64,000 nucleotides of DNA, from assembly GCA_964502095.1 (NCBI GenBank), contig CAZCUF010000014.1, positions 1 to 64,000 of the forward strand, given 5' to 3'. A program made the translations under genes and the position numbers. Within the stretch, counting starts at the first letter, position 1; each line of letters begins with the position of its first letter. Positions 6,969 to 14,734 of this stretch are shown piece by piece. Below the pieces are notes generated by a model, which searched no databases, had not been told where the DNA came from, and saw nothing but the letters and a program-made list of their open reading frames with translations. This DNA is from JACPVF01 sp964502095. GTDB taxonomy: Bacteria > Chloroflexota > Anaerolineae > Anaerolineales > Villigracilaceae.

Positions 6969-8072
6969 CTACACTCTCACATTCCATCCATAACCTTGCT
7001 CAACCAGAATCTTCCCGTCCTCAAAAGCAGTTCTACCACGCAAAACAACTTTCCTCACCTTGCCCTTGACCTGCCACCCCTCGAACGGAGTCCAGCCGCA
7101 ACGGGTAAATTGATCCGCGGCTTTGATCTCGTATTCAGCAGACTCGTCCACCTCGATCCATGTTTCGGGTTGTTCAGGGAGGTGAAATATCTTGCGCGGG
7201 TTGATAACGCTTTTCTGAATCAAATCGTCTAAGGTCAAACGTCCAAGGCGATGCTCTGAGCTTGTCGAAGAGTCAACAGCAGTGAGGAGGAGAGGCAAGA
7301 GAGTTTCCAGCCCCGGAAATCCAGGTGGAGGATTCTCGGAATCTTTTTCTTCCAAAGTATGTGGAGCGTGGTCAGTGGCGAAGCAGTCAATCACGTCCAT
7401 GTTTTGCCAAAGGGCATCTACATCGGATTGAGTTGCCAGCCTTGGACGAACTTCTGAGCGACCATTCACCCTCACCCCTAACCCCTCTCCCCCAGGGAGA
7501 GGGGAATCGGCAGCGGTTAGAAACAAATGATGCGGACAGACTTCGCACGTGACTTTGATTCCCTTTTCTTTCGCGGCTTTGATGAGCAGGATTTCTTCTT
7601 TCAATGAAACGTGCGCGATGTGAACGGGACGATCATAGATCGCGGCGAATAGAATCCCTGCCGCCATGGTTCGAGATTCGGAATGTAAAACAATTGGGTA
7701 TTCTTTTGGAAATTTCTCGAAGTGAGGTGTCCACAGAGTCATATCATCGAGGCGGAGTTCGCCGAAGGTGGAGTCGAGGTACATTTTCAAGCCCGCGGCT
7801 TTGGGCGCGAGGGATGCGACTTTGTCCGCATTATCGGGTCCTGCGCCGAGGAATTGAGCATAGTCGCAGCGGGCTTTTTGTTTGGCGGATGCGAGCGCGA
7901 GATTCAGAGTTGCTTCATCGAAGATCGGCGGCTTGGTGTTGGGCATGGCGAGGATCATCGTCACGCCGCCCACGAGCGCGGCTTGGGTGGCAGAGTCCCA
8001 GTCTTCTTTGTGGGTCTGCCCGGGTTCGCGCACGTGGACGTGAGGATCAATGAGGCCGGGGAGTTTGAGCAT
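6969..8072 (-). CDS. pyrC: Dihydroorotase (CAD-like type)
   Basis: Closes carbamoyl aspartate to dihydroorotate. From the ATG at 8072 the product has 367 residues; a GTG at 8111 would add 13 residues without family support. Metal ligands are visible: HVHVREPG at 11-18, a candidate carboxylated lysine (Lys96, GLKMYLDS), His residues in IVLHSES and VHIAHVS, and the catalytic Asp in FATDHAPHT (231-239). Two stretches look foreign: residues about 189-209 (SPLPGGEGLGVRV...) and about 267-275 (DSSTSSEHR). Both are encoded by dispersed repeats inserted in frame. Confidence 0.93.
   Translation of the reverse strand: MLKLPGLIDPHVHVREPGQTHKEDWDSATQAALVGGVTMILAMPNTKPPIFDEATLNLALASAKQKARCDYAQFLGAGPDNADKVASLAPKAAGLKMYLDSTFGELRLDDMTLWTPHFEKFPKEYPIVLHSESRTMAAGILFAAIYDRPVHIAHVSLKEEILLIKAAKEKGIKVTCEVCPHHLFLTAADSPLPGGEGLGVRVNGRSEVRPRLATQSDVDALWQNMDVIDCFATDHAPHTLEEKDSENPPPGFPGLETLLPLLLTAVDSSTSSEHRLGRLTLDDLIQKSVINPRKIFHLPEQPETWIEVDESAEYEIKAADQFTRCGWTPFEGWQVKGKVRKVVLRGRTAFEDGKILVEQGYGWNVRV
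7253..7272. repeat. Dispersed repeat inserted in pyrC (copy of the CTTCGACA type)
   Basis: CTCTGAGCTTGTCGAAGAG is an inverted-repeat-like short element read in frame as DSSTSSEH on the minus strand. It is related to the element at 4592-4617. Confidence 0.6.
7469..7504. repeat. Palindromic CCCTCACCCC...GGGAGAGGGG element inserted in pyrC
   Basis: CCCTCACCCCTAACCCCTCTCCC then CCAGGGAGAGGGG forms a hairpin (CCCCTCTCCC/GGGAGAGGGG). It is translated in pyrC as SPLPGGEGLGVRV on the minus strand. Two relatives lie at 8700-8733 (intergenic) and 46770-46819 (in valS). Confidence 0.85.
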
Positions 8073-8097
8073 GAGATAAGTTCCAAGTTTCAGGCTG

Positions 8098-8126
8098 TTG
8101 CCAGAAGGCACACAATGGATTATAAT
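8098..8126 (+). promoter_or_regulatory. Sigma-70-type promoter of the brnT-like gene
   Basis: TTGCCA (8098-8103) and TATAAT (8121-8126) are separated by exactly 17 bases. The expected transcription start (8132-8135) coincides with the GTG at 8133, which suggests a leaderless mRNA. Confidence 0.75.
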
Positions 8127-8132
8127 CGGAGC

Positions 8133-8414
8133 GTGAAATATTTTTCATGGAATGCAGAAAAGAACGAAACCCTAAAGGCTGAACGCGGCCTTTCGTTTGA
8201 AGAGATCGTCTTTTATATCGACTCGGGATTTCTGCTTGATGTACTGGAACATCCGAATCAAGATAAGTATAAAGGACAGAAAATATTTGTTGTGCAGATG
8301 GAAGAATATGTTTATCTTGTTCCATTTGTCGAAAGCGATAATGATATTTTTTTGAAAACAATAATTCCAAGCCGAAAAGCGACCAAGAAATATTTGAAAG
8401 GAAGCGACGAATGA
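8133..8414 (+). CDS. BrnT/DUF497-like toxin
   Basis: A 93-residue small basic protein with the BrnT-like plan: an initial strand and helix (KYFSWNAEKNETLKAERGLS), FEEIVFYIDSG, then KTIIPSRKATKKYL near the end. BrnT toxins are RelE-fold ribonucleases neutralised by a ribbon-helix-helix antitoxin, and such a gene follows with a 4-base ATGA overlap. I prefer the GTG at 8133 because a strong promoter places the transcript start there. An ATG 18 bases upstream is in frame but overlaps the -10 box. The gene is divergent from pyrC. Confidence 0.72.
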   Translation: MKYFSWNAEKNETLKAERGLSFEEIVFYIDSGFLLDVLEHPNQDKYKGQKIFVVQMEEYVYLVPFVESDNDIFLKTIIPSRKATKKYLKGSDE

Positions 8415-8686
8415 CCGAACTAAAATTTGACAAGGATGAACTTGAACTGCTTGCCTCGTATGAGCAGGATGAGTGGAAATCCGCAAAAAGTGTGAAAGAG
8501 CAAAAAGAGAAATATCGAGCGTATGCGCGCGCCACCTTCAAGAAGGATAAACGTGTCAACATCCGCATTTCGTCAAAAGATCTAACAAGTTTACAAAAAC
8601 GCGCCATTCGAGAAGGCGTTCCTTATCAAACATTGATCGCCAGCGTGTTGCACAAATATGCCAGCGGAGGGCTGATAGAGAAATAA
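8411..8686 (+). CDS. Ribbon-helix-helix (CopG/BrnA-like) antitoxin
   Basis: A 91-residue protein whose second half is a ribbon-helix-helix: KRVNIRISSKDLTSLQKRA followed by REGVPYQTLIASVLHKY. The first half is charged and probably wraps the toxin. The pair overlap of four bases implies coupled translation. Antitoxins of this type normally repress their own promoter, here the one at 8098-8126, though no obvious operator palindrome was recognised. Confidence 0.75.
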   Translation: MTELKFDKDELELLASYEQDEWKSAKSVKEQKEKYRAYARATFKKDKRVNIRISSKDLTSLQKRAIREGVPYQTLIASVLHKYASGGLIEK

Positions 8687-8699
8687 GTGTGAAGTGTGA

Positions 8700-8733
8700 C
8701 CCTCACCCTAGCCCTCTCCCAATGGGAGAGGGG
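8700..8733. repeat. Palindromic CCCTCACCC...GGGAGAGGGG element, intergenic copy
   Basis: CCCTCACCCTAGCCCTCTCCC, then AAT, then GGGAGAGGGG: the same family as the copies inside pyrC and valS. It sits directly after the antitoxin gene and before a terminator. Confidence 0.85.
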
Positions 8734-8746
8734 AATCTGCGGGAAC

Positions 8747-8776
8747 AAAAAAGAGAGCCGATGATGGCTCTCTTTT
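8747..8776 (+). terminator. Intrinsic terminator after the BrnT-like pair
   Basis: A 9-bp stem (AAGAGAGCC 8751-8759 / GGCTCTCTT 8766-8774) has a 6-base loop, TTTT on the 3' side and A-rich sequence on the 5' side, so it may work in both directions. Confidence 0.85.
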
Positions 8777-8886
8777 GAATAGGGAAGAAAAGGTCGAGGA
8801 AACTGAATCAGGATCAACGTCGGGGATGAGGCGATTTTTCATGTCGGCGTGATTCTATGCGGGTGGGGGAATCTGTCAAGAGGCAA

Positions 8887-8895
8887 TGATATAAT
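8887..8895 (+). promoter_or_regulatory. Extended -10 promoter of icd
   Basis: TGATATAAT forms an extended -10 (TG-N-TATAAT) 32 bases before the icd ATG. No good -35 is present at the usual distance, which fits extended -10 promoters. Confidence 0.55.
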
Positions 8896-8926
8896 CCAGC
8901 CGATATTTTTCAAAAAAGAGGAAAGC

Positions 8927-10483
8927 ATGGCATATCAAAACGTCAAAGTCCCCGCAGACGGGGCAAAGATTTCGATCCAAAACGGAAAACTGAACGTTCC
9001 CAACAACCCCATTCTCCCGTTCGTGGAGGGCGACGGCACGGGGCGCGACATCTGGCGCGCGTCGGTACGCGTGTTCGATGCGGCAGTGGAGAAGGCCTAC
9101 GGCGGGGCGCGCAAGATCCATTGGATGGAAGTGTACGCGGGCGAGAAATCGTTCAGAATGTTCCAAAGCTGGCTCCCCGACGAAACGACTGAAGCGTTCA
9201 ACGAATTTATCGTGGGAATCAAAGGACCGCTCACGACTCCCATCGGAGGCGGTATTCGTTCTTTGAACGTCGCCCTACGAAAATTGCTCGACTTGTACGT
9301 GTGCCTGCGGCCTGTGCGTTATTTCGACGGCGTGCCTTCGCCCGTGAAGTCTCCCGAAAAAGTGGATATGGTCATCTTCCGCGAAAACACGGAGGATATC
9401 TACGCCGGTATCGAGTTCGCCAACGGTACGGAAGATGACGTCAAATTCAAAGCGATGCTGAAAGAATTGTTCCCGAAAGAATATGCCAAGATTCGATTTC
9501 CCGATTCGAGCGGGATCGGTTTAAAACCCGTCTCCATTGAAGGGACGGAACGACTCGTGCGCGCCGCGATCGACTATGCCCTGCTCTATAAACGCCGTAG
9601 TATCAACTTCGTACACAAAGGCAATATCATGAAGTACACCGAAGGCGCCTTCAAAGACTGGGCGTATGAGCTTGCCAAACGCGAGTACCGCAACGAGATC
9701 GTGACCGAGCGCGAGACGTGGATTTTCAATAACAAGGAAAGCGATCCGGGTCTTTCCGTGGAAGGTAACGCAAAGATCGTCGATCCCGGTTTTGGCATGA
9801 TGTCGCCTGCACAGCAAGCGGAGATCAAGGCCGAAGTGGAAGACGCGTTGAAGTTATGGGACACACACGGCGACGGCAAGTGGAAGACCAAACTGCTGTT
9901 GAAAGATTCGATCGCCGATGTGACGTTGCAGTTCCTGCTCGTCCGCCCCGCGGATTTCGACGTGATCGCCACGATGAACCTGAACGGCGATTATCTTTCC
10001 GACGCGCTGGCCGCACAGGTGGGCGGAATCGGCATCGCGCCGGGCGCGAACATCAATTATGTGACGGGTCACGCCATCTTCGAAGCGACTCACGGCACCG
10101 CGCCGAAATACGCCGACCTCGATAAAGTGAATCCCGGCTCGTTGATTCTCTCCGGTGAGATGATGCTCCGTTACATGGGCTGGACCGAAGCCGCCGACCT
10201 GATCATCAAAGGCATGGAAGGCGCGATCCTGGCGAAGACGGTCACATTCGATTTTGCCCGTCACATGAGCGAAGTAAAGGAAGTGAAATGCTCCGAGTTC
10301 GGCGACGCGGTCATCAAGTGGATGGATAAAACGCCAGTGAAGAAGGTGGAAAGTGGAAAGTTGAAGGTTGCGTCGAAGAAGAAGGTTGTGACATCGTCCC
10401 CGAAGGGGAAGAAAGCCGCGCCGAAGAAATCGGTGAAGAAAAAATCGGCAAAGAAAACCGCGAAAAAGAAATCGAAGAAGTAA
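8927..10483 (+). CDS. icd: Isocitrate dehydrogenase, NADP-type, with lysine-rich tail
   Basis: Oxidatively decarboxylates isocitrate to 2-oxoglutarate. The ATG at 8927 follows GAGGAAAG; the longer upstream frame has no family support. The 518-residue product has FVEGDGTG near residue 32, the substrate loop GGGIRSLNVALRK with Ser112 (the residue phosphorylated by AceK in E. coli), FRENTEDIYAG, and TGHAIFEATHGTAP near the cofactor site. The enzyme core ends near residue 468. The last ~50 residues are a Lys/Ala/Ser tail (KKSVKKKSAKKTAKKKSKK) like histone H1, absent from usual icd proteins. Confidence 0.93.
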   Translation: MAYQNVKVPADGAKISIQNGKLNVPNNPILPFVEGDGTGRDIWRASVRVFDAAVEKAYGGARKIHWMEVYAGEKSFRMFQSWLPDETTEAFNEFIVGIKGPLTTPIGGGIRSLNVALRKLLDLYVCLRPVRYFDGVPSPVKSPEKVDMVIFRENTEDIYAGIEFANGTEDDVKFKAMLKELFPKEYAKIRFPDSSGIGLKPVSIEGTERLVRAAIDYALLYKRRSINFVHKGNIMKYTEGAFKDWAYELAKREYRNEIVTERETWIFNNKESDPGLSVEGNAKIVDPGFGMMSPAQQAEIKAEVEDALKLWDTHGDGKWKTKLLLKDSIADVTLQFLLVRPADFDVIATMNLNGDYLSDALAAQVGGIGIAPGANINYVTGHAIFEATHGTAPKYADLDKVNPGSLILSGEMMLRYMGWTEAADLIIKGMEGAILAKTVTFDFARHMSEVKEVKCSEFGDAVIKWMDKTPVKKVESGKLKVASKKKVVTSSPKGKKAAPKKSVKKKSAKKTAKKKSKK

Positions 10484-10486
10484 ATA

Positions 10487-10518
10487 AAAAGTCGGGATTT
10501 GAAAGTCCCGACTTTTGT
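10487..10518. terminator. Bidirectional terminator between icd and the cupredoxin gene
   Basis: An 11-bp perfect stem (AAAAGTCGGGA 10487-10497 / TCCCGACTTTT 10506-10516) has T-rich sequence on both outer sides and serves both convergent genes. Confidence 0.92.
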
Positions 10519-10529
10519 TTTCTTGGAAT

Positions 10530-10997
10530 TTACTCTGTCACTGTAATGCCCACATGCATCCCATCGTCGTAATGTCTCTGAATGAGGCAGGACAATTCCA
10601 ATTGCTGTCCCACGGCGGAGGCCGGGAAAGTGAAATCCACCGAGTATTCCTGGCCCGGGCCGAGATGATCTCTGGTTACGTTCAGAAGCGACTGCGCCAG
10701 CGCGGCATCGAGATTGCCCGCGACGGAGATCGGAGGATTGATGTCGAAGCTGTGCTTGTGCGTGCCACCATTGGTGATGACGAATGTATACAAAACACCG
10801 GCTCGGAAAGTCGTCTGCGAGGCATCAATGGTGTTATCGGCCAGCGTGATGATGACCTCGTTCCCGCCTCCAGACGCGGGAGCCGATTCGGCTGTGGCGG
10901 ACGGTCCATCGGCGGGACGTTGAGTCGCCGCGGGGCTGGCACATGCGGTCAGCATCAGGGCGACAACGATCAGAAGAGGAAAGGCGGTCCGTTTCAT
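10530..10997 (-). CDS. Cupredoxin-like lipoprotein
   Basis: A 155-residue exported lipoprotein: signal peptide, lipobox LTAC (Cys18), a Ser/Ala/Gly linker, then a single beta-barrel domain. Likely type 1 copper ligands are present: a His in GTHKHSF and the C-x4-H-x4-M cluster in LSCLIQRHYDDGMHVGI. I use the ATG at 10997, preceded by AAAAGGAG; 14 extra upstream codons lack support. It may carry electrons near the adjacent cytochrome b6/c complex, whose genes end 120 bases away on the same strand. Copper binding is inferred from motif spacing. Confidence 0.75.
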   Translation of the reverse strand: MKRTAFPLLIVVALMLTACASPAATQRPADGPSATAESAPASGGGNEVIITLADNTIDASQTTFRAGVLYTFVITNGGTHKHSFDINPPISVAGNLDAALAQSLLNVTRDHLGPGQEYSVDFTFPASAVGQQLELSCLIQRHYDDGMHVGITVTE

Positions 10998-11120
10998 TTT
11001 GTCTCCTTTTAGGTTTGGTACACCGATGAGGCGATTCACCGTAACTTTACCTCTTCAAAAAATCCTTATCTCCCGCTAATGAACGAACCGCCTTGTGTGA
11101 GGCGGTTCTCTGATTTTGAT

Positions 11121-12506
11121 TCACGGCGCGGGCGGAATTGTAATCTTCGCCGCGTCCTCAGCCGTTTGCGGCATGCCGTACATAATCCAGCGCACGAATA
11201 CTTCCACCACATTCGGTTTGAGCGTGGAACTGGGCGGCATGACGCCAATGATGACTTTGCCGCCCGTATCCGAAATTTCGTGCCTCTGAATGACCTGCAA
11301 CAAGTAGCTATTTTCATCGCCCGCGATAATGTTGCGATCCGCCTGATCGCCTGTGGTTAGAATCTCCTCGTAAGAGGTCATCAGATAATTATTGTTCTCC
11401 TTGCCGGCGCGATGACAGGAAATGCAATAACGCGTCACAATGGGAGCGATATGCACATCGTAGGAAGGAATCTCGTTCGCGGCCAGTGGCGGGAAGAGCG
11501 GCTTGAGCGGCGGCGCCTCGAATCTGTCGTCCCACGTGTAACGCATGAAGAGCACAATATGATCAATATCCGTCTTACTTAATCCCTCAGGGTTGTACAT
11601 CCTGCCAAACGGATTCATGCCTGCACTGGGACGGCCGTAGGCGATGACTTCAGCCAGAGCCGCGTCGTTGAGAGTGTACAACACGTCGCGCCCATTGATG
11701 GACGAGATTATCTTTCCTTCCAGACCTTCCACACCTTTGATCTCCGTGACTTTGCCATCGTCACCGTGACATTCCACGCAATTGACCGAATACAAATCCT
11801 GCCCGGCCTGAATTTGGTCGGTCAGGGTCACGGCGACAGTTGCCTCCGTTGAAGCGGGTTTGGGCGCGACTGCAAGCGCCGCCCCGGCAAAACCCAGCAT
11901 CAAAACGGCGGCCAGCCCCGTGGTCCAAATCATGACGCGGGCCGGTATGTTTTTGAACACGAATGAAAATAGAAATAATAAAATAACGGCAACGCCCGGA
12001 ACGACGAGTCCTGCAATGGCCTGCAAAATGCCGATGAACAGCGATCCATCCGCCGCAACGGTGGGTACATCGGCCATGAAGGTCAGCAGGATCACATCCA
12101 CGACCAGGAGCGCCATCAACGAGATCGGCAGAATGCGCCTGCTGTAATGGCGATTCGGGCCATGCTCGATAAAGGGCAACAATACTAATACCAGTACGGC
12201 CGCGCCCGGCACGACCACAGTGGCGATCCATTCGATCTTGCCCAGCCAGGGGATTTGTCCGTACAGCGCCAGAAATTTGAACAGGAAGAGGAAATACCAT
12301 TCGGGCCGCGGAACGTAGGACGTGTCGCTGGGATCGGCCTTGGGTTCGATCGGCACGCCGAGAAAGACGGCCAAAAGAATCAACAAAACAAAAATTGCCA
12401 GCGATACGATCACATCCTTGAAAATGCTGTCGGGCCAGAAGAATTCGCCGTGGTACAGCGCGAGCTGATAACGTTCCTTGATTTTCTTTTTGGTATCGTC
12501 GCTCAT
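11121..12506 (-). CDS. Cytochrome b subunit IV-like protein fused to cytochrome c
   Basis: A 461-residue fusion. Residues 1-210 hold several membrane helices and resemble subunit IV or the C-terminal half of cytochrome b; the quinol-site segment RPEWYFLFLFKFLALY is at 67-82. After the last helix come two c-type haem sites, CVECH at 243-247 and CISCH at 361-365, each with candidate Met ligands (GMNPFG and GVMPPSS). It would accept electrons from the Rieske protein outside the membrane, replacing cytochrome c1 or f. The ATG at 12506 has GGG 6 bases upstream. It is the last gene of the Rieske-b6 operon. Confidence 0.88.
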   Translation of the reverse strand: MSDDTKKKIKERYQLALYHGEFFWPDSIFKDVIVSLAIFVLLILLAVFLGVPIEPKADPSDTSYVPRPEWYFLFLFKFLALYGQIPWLGKIEWIATVVVPGAAVLVLVLLPFIEHGPNRHYSRRILPISLMALLVVDVILLTFMADVPTVAADGSLFIGILQAIAGLVVPGVAVILLFLFSFVFKNIPARVMIWTTGLAAVLMLGFAGAALAVAPKPASTEATVAVTLTDQIQAGQDLYSVNCVECHGDDGKVTEIKGVEGLEGKIISSINGRDVLYTLNDAALAEVIAYGRPSAGMNPFGRMYNPEGLSKTDIDHIVLFMRYTWDDRFEAPPLKPLFPPLAANEIPSYDVHIAPIVTRYCISCHRAGKENNNYLMTSYEEILTTGDQADRNIIAGDENSYLLQVIQRHEISDTGGKVIIGVMPPSSTLKPNVVEVFVRWIMYGMPQTAEDAAKITIPPAP

Positions 12507-12545
12507 GTGCATCCCTTTATTATGGAAAGCGCGTTCCCTTTTTCA

Positions 12546-13205
12546 TCAATCTTCTTTTGCCGGATACTGCGACTCGCCGTGCTTGATGATGAGATACAAA
12601 TGCATGCCGATCAGACCGGTCAGCGCGGCGGGGAGCATCCAAATATGTGCGGCAAAGAAACGCTGAAGGGTGAGCGCGCTCAGTTCCAGGCCGCCGCGCA
12701 GGGCCTTGAGAACGAATCCGCCGATAAAGGGCGCACTACCGGCAATCTGGGTTCCAACGGTGGTGGCCCAAAAGGATTTTTGATCGTAAGGGAGCAGGTA
12801 GCCGGTAAAGCCCATGCCGAGCGTCAGCAAAAGCAGGCCCACGCCCACCAGCCAGGTCATTTCGCGCGGGTATTTGAAGGAGGCTGTTACAAAGACGCGC
12901 AGTAAGTGAATGAAGACCACGATCACCATCAGCGTCGCGCCCCAATGGTGAACGCCGCGGATCAGCCAGCCGAAGGCTACGCCCTGCATAATGTAATTGA
13001 TCGAATCGTACGCGTGATCGGGCGAGGGCGTGTAATAGACTGTGAGGAAGATTCCGGTGACGCCCTGCAAAATAAAAAGGAACAAACTGGCCGAACCCAG
13101 TGTGTTCCACCAATTGCCTTTCGGTTCGGGACGATTGAGCAAATTTTCGTAAAGATCGTTCAAGCCGAGGCGTTCATCCAGCCAACCGTAGACTCTTTTC
13201 CACAT
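12546..13205 (-). CDS. Cytochrome b6-type subunit of a quinol oxidoreductase
   Basis: A 219-residue four-helix cytochrome b. Haem ligands fall at His86/His100 and His187/His202; the 14-residue gap in the second pair is the b6 rather than mitochondrial pattern. KYPREMTWLVG matches the b6 loop, and GFTGYLLPYDQKSFWA lies at the quinol site. I choose the ATG at 13205, because the longer frame overlaps the Rieske coding region by 50 bases and the earlier residues look unrelated. GGAAAG inside the end of the Rieske gene can act as its ribosome binding site. It pairs with the subunit IV-cytochrome c fusion downstream. Confidence 0.92.
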   Translation of the reverse strand: MWKRVYGWLDERLGLNDLYENLLNRPEPKGNWWNTLGSASLFLFILQGVTGIFLTVYYTPSPDHAYDSINYIMQGVAFGWLIRGVHHWGATLMVIVVFIHLLRVFVTASFKYPREMTWLVGVGLLLLTLGMGFTGYLLPYDQKSFWATTVGTQIAGSAPFIGGFVLKALRGGLELSALTLQRFFAAHIWMLPAALTGLIGMHLYLIIKHGESQYPAKED

Positions 13206-13209
13206 GGCA

Positions 13210-13704
13210 TCAGCTTTCCGCAAAAAGGATTTCAAGCGTGCCGTCATCTGCAAGGCGCGCATTGGCGTAACGATCGAGAGGGCGCGGCGGCGGGCCGGCC
13301 AATACCTGCCCGCTCATACTGAATCTGGCGTCATGGCACGGACAGGTGAACGCGTTGGCTTCGTTCTTCCAATTGACGGTACAGCCGAGGTGGGTACATT
13401 TGCTATTCAGGATTAGAATATCTTTGGGATCTTCGGACTGGCGAATCACGAATCCGCCGTGATTGGTGGCGGTCCGCTCCCAGCCATTGACCTGGACCTG
13501 CGTGAAAGAAAACGGGTACGGAACCCCGACCGGGATTTGATCCAGCTTTCCAATCGGCACCCAGCTTTCCTTCCCGCCCGAACGCAGTGCAGGGTTGATC
13601 AAATAAACGATGGCAGGCAGGCCTAATACAAAGGTGATCGCGCCCCCAACGATGACAGTCGTCGCTTTAATGAAATCGCGGCGGCTCAATTGCGAGTCCG
13701 GCAT
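13210..13704 (-). CDS. Rieske iron-sulfur protein
   Basis: A 164-residue Rieske subunit. A twin-arginine start (SRRDFIKATT, residues 7-16) leads into one hydrophobic segment that anchors the protein. The [2Fe-2S] ligands are in CTHLGC (103-108) and CPCHDARF (121-128). A proline-rich segment GPPPRPL follows, as in b6f/bc-type Rieske proteins. The ATG at 13704 is preceded by GGGAGG. It is first in the operon with b6 and subunit IV-c genes, and divergent from sdhC. Confidence 0.94.
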   Translation of the reverse strand: MPDSQLSRRDFIKATTVIVGGAITFVLGLPAIVYLINPALRSGGKESWVPIGKLDQIPVGVPYPFSFTQVQVNGWERTATNHGGFVIRQSEDPKDILILNSKCTHLGCTVNWKNEANAFTCPCHDARFSMSGQVLAGPPPRPLDRYANARLADDGTLEILFAES

Positions 13705-13763
13705 GGTTCCCTCCCGACGAATTCGACTCACTGCTTATAAATCGATTAGAATCCAAATCTCGA

Positions 13764-13792
13764 TTGCTCGATGGAAGACACGAGCGTATAAT
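13764..13792 (+). promoter_or_regulatory. Promoter of sdhCDAB
   Basis: TTGCTC (13764-13769) and TATAAT (13787-13792) are 17 bases apart, giving a leader of about 110 bases before sdhC. The Rieske operon is divergent from the same 200-bp region. Confidence 0.65.
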
Positions 13793-13907
13793 TGGATTAT
13801 AAAGGTCGATCAGGACTTGTTATGAGGAAGTGTGGATTAAATTATAAGGATGATTGTCACCTTTTAAAGAGAACGGCACAAAAAATACATCTTTCGAGGA
13901 GGCGTAG

Positions 13908-14285
13908 ATGGGCTTGAAAAGAAATGTCAGCCTGGTCACAGGCCTGAGCTATCGAGGGGGCGGCCCCATGCTGACGTTCGTACTGCACCGCATCGGCGGA
14001 CTGGGCATGGCAACCTTCATCACGGTGCACATTCTGGCATCGTTTGTGGGCGGAAGTGTTGGGAAATTTGCAAACGGTATTTACGAGAACTGGCTCTTTC
14101 AAATCTTCATCTTTTTCTGCGTTTTCTTCCACGCCATCAATGGCTTGCGGATCACTATTCTGGATTTGTGGCCGCGGCTGATCAAATTTCAGCCGGAAGC
14201 TATTTGGGTGGAATGGGCGGTTTTTATCCCGTTATATGCCTTCGCGGTGATCGTGATCGTCCGCACAGCGCTGATGGGAGGCTGA
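13908..14285 (+). CDS. sdhC: Succinate dehydrogenase cytochrome b subunit
   Basis: A 125-residue membrane anchor with three helices. SxxxGLSYR-like N-terminus (SLVTGLSYRGG), then LHRIGGLGMATFITVHILAS with a candidate haem-ligand His, and FHAINGLRI in the third segment, which is the usual signature. AGGAGG lies before the ATG. It begins the sdhCDAB operon and ends 1 base before sdhD. Confidence 0.88.
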   Translation: MGLKRNVSLVTGLSYRGGGPMLTFVLHRIGGLGMATFITVHILASFVGGSVGKFANGIYENWLFQIFIFFCVFFHAINGLRITILDLWPRLIKFQPEAIWVEWAVFIPLYAFAVIVIVRTALMGG

Positions 14286-14286
14286 C

Positions 14287-14721
14287 ATGGCAACCAAACC
14301 CAGAACCCTTTCCATTGCAGACCGCGGCCTGACGAGTTTCGAGGTCGTCATGTGGGTCTTCACCCGTCTTTCGGCGCTGGCCATGTACGGCTTCATTTTG
14401 TTCGGTTTGATCGGCGCCTTGGTCATGGGGGCGCGCACGCAAATGAACTTTGCAGACATCATGCGCTGGGCTTTCATGCCCAACGTGACTCACGTGCAGG
14501 ATACCAACGTGCCCGATCTCAGTCCGTGGGCTTCGCCATTTTGGAAAACAACCGCCACCGCGCTGTTATTGGTGGCCGCGGCGCACGGCGTTCATGGATT
14601 GGTCGTGATCGCGGACGATTACATCAGCACGCCGCGCGGCCGCCAGATCGTGCGTTTGTTGAGTATCATCCTGCTGGTCGCGATGAGCGTGATCGGCGCT
14701 TACGTAATCTGGACTTCATAG
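14287..14721 (+). CDS. sdhD: Succinate dehydrogenase membrane anchor subunit
   Basis: A 144-residue protein with three hydrophobic segments. Family marks are the arginine/serine region near FTRLSALAMYGFI, and AAHGVHGLVVIADDYI in the third helix, where a His likely binds haem or quinone. Position between sdhC and sdhA supports the call more than sequence does. Confidence 0.85.
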   Translation: MATKPRTLSIADRGLTSFEVVMWVFTRLSALAMYGFILFGLIGALVMGARTQMNFADIMRWAFMPNVTHVQDTNVPDLSPWASPFWKTTATALLLVAAAHGVHGLVVIADDYISTPRGRQIVRLLSIILLVAMSVIGAYVIWTS

Positions 14722-14734
14722 GATATTAGACGAA

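Noticed and set aside
7722..8114. N-terminal extension of the BrnT-like frame
   Set aside because: The added 131 codons lie opposite pyrC and upstream of a good promoter; family length fits the short form.
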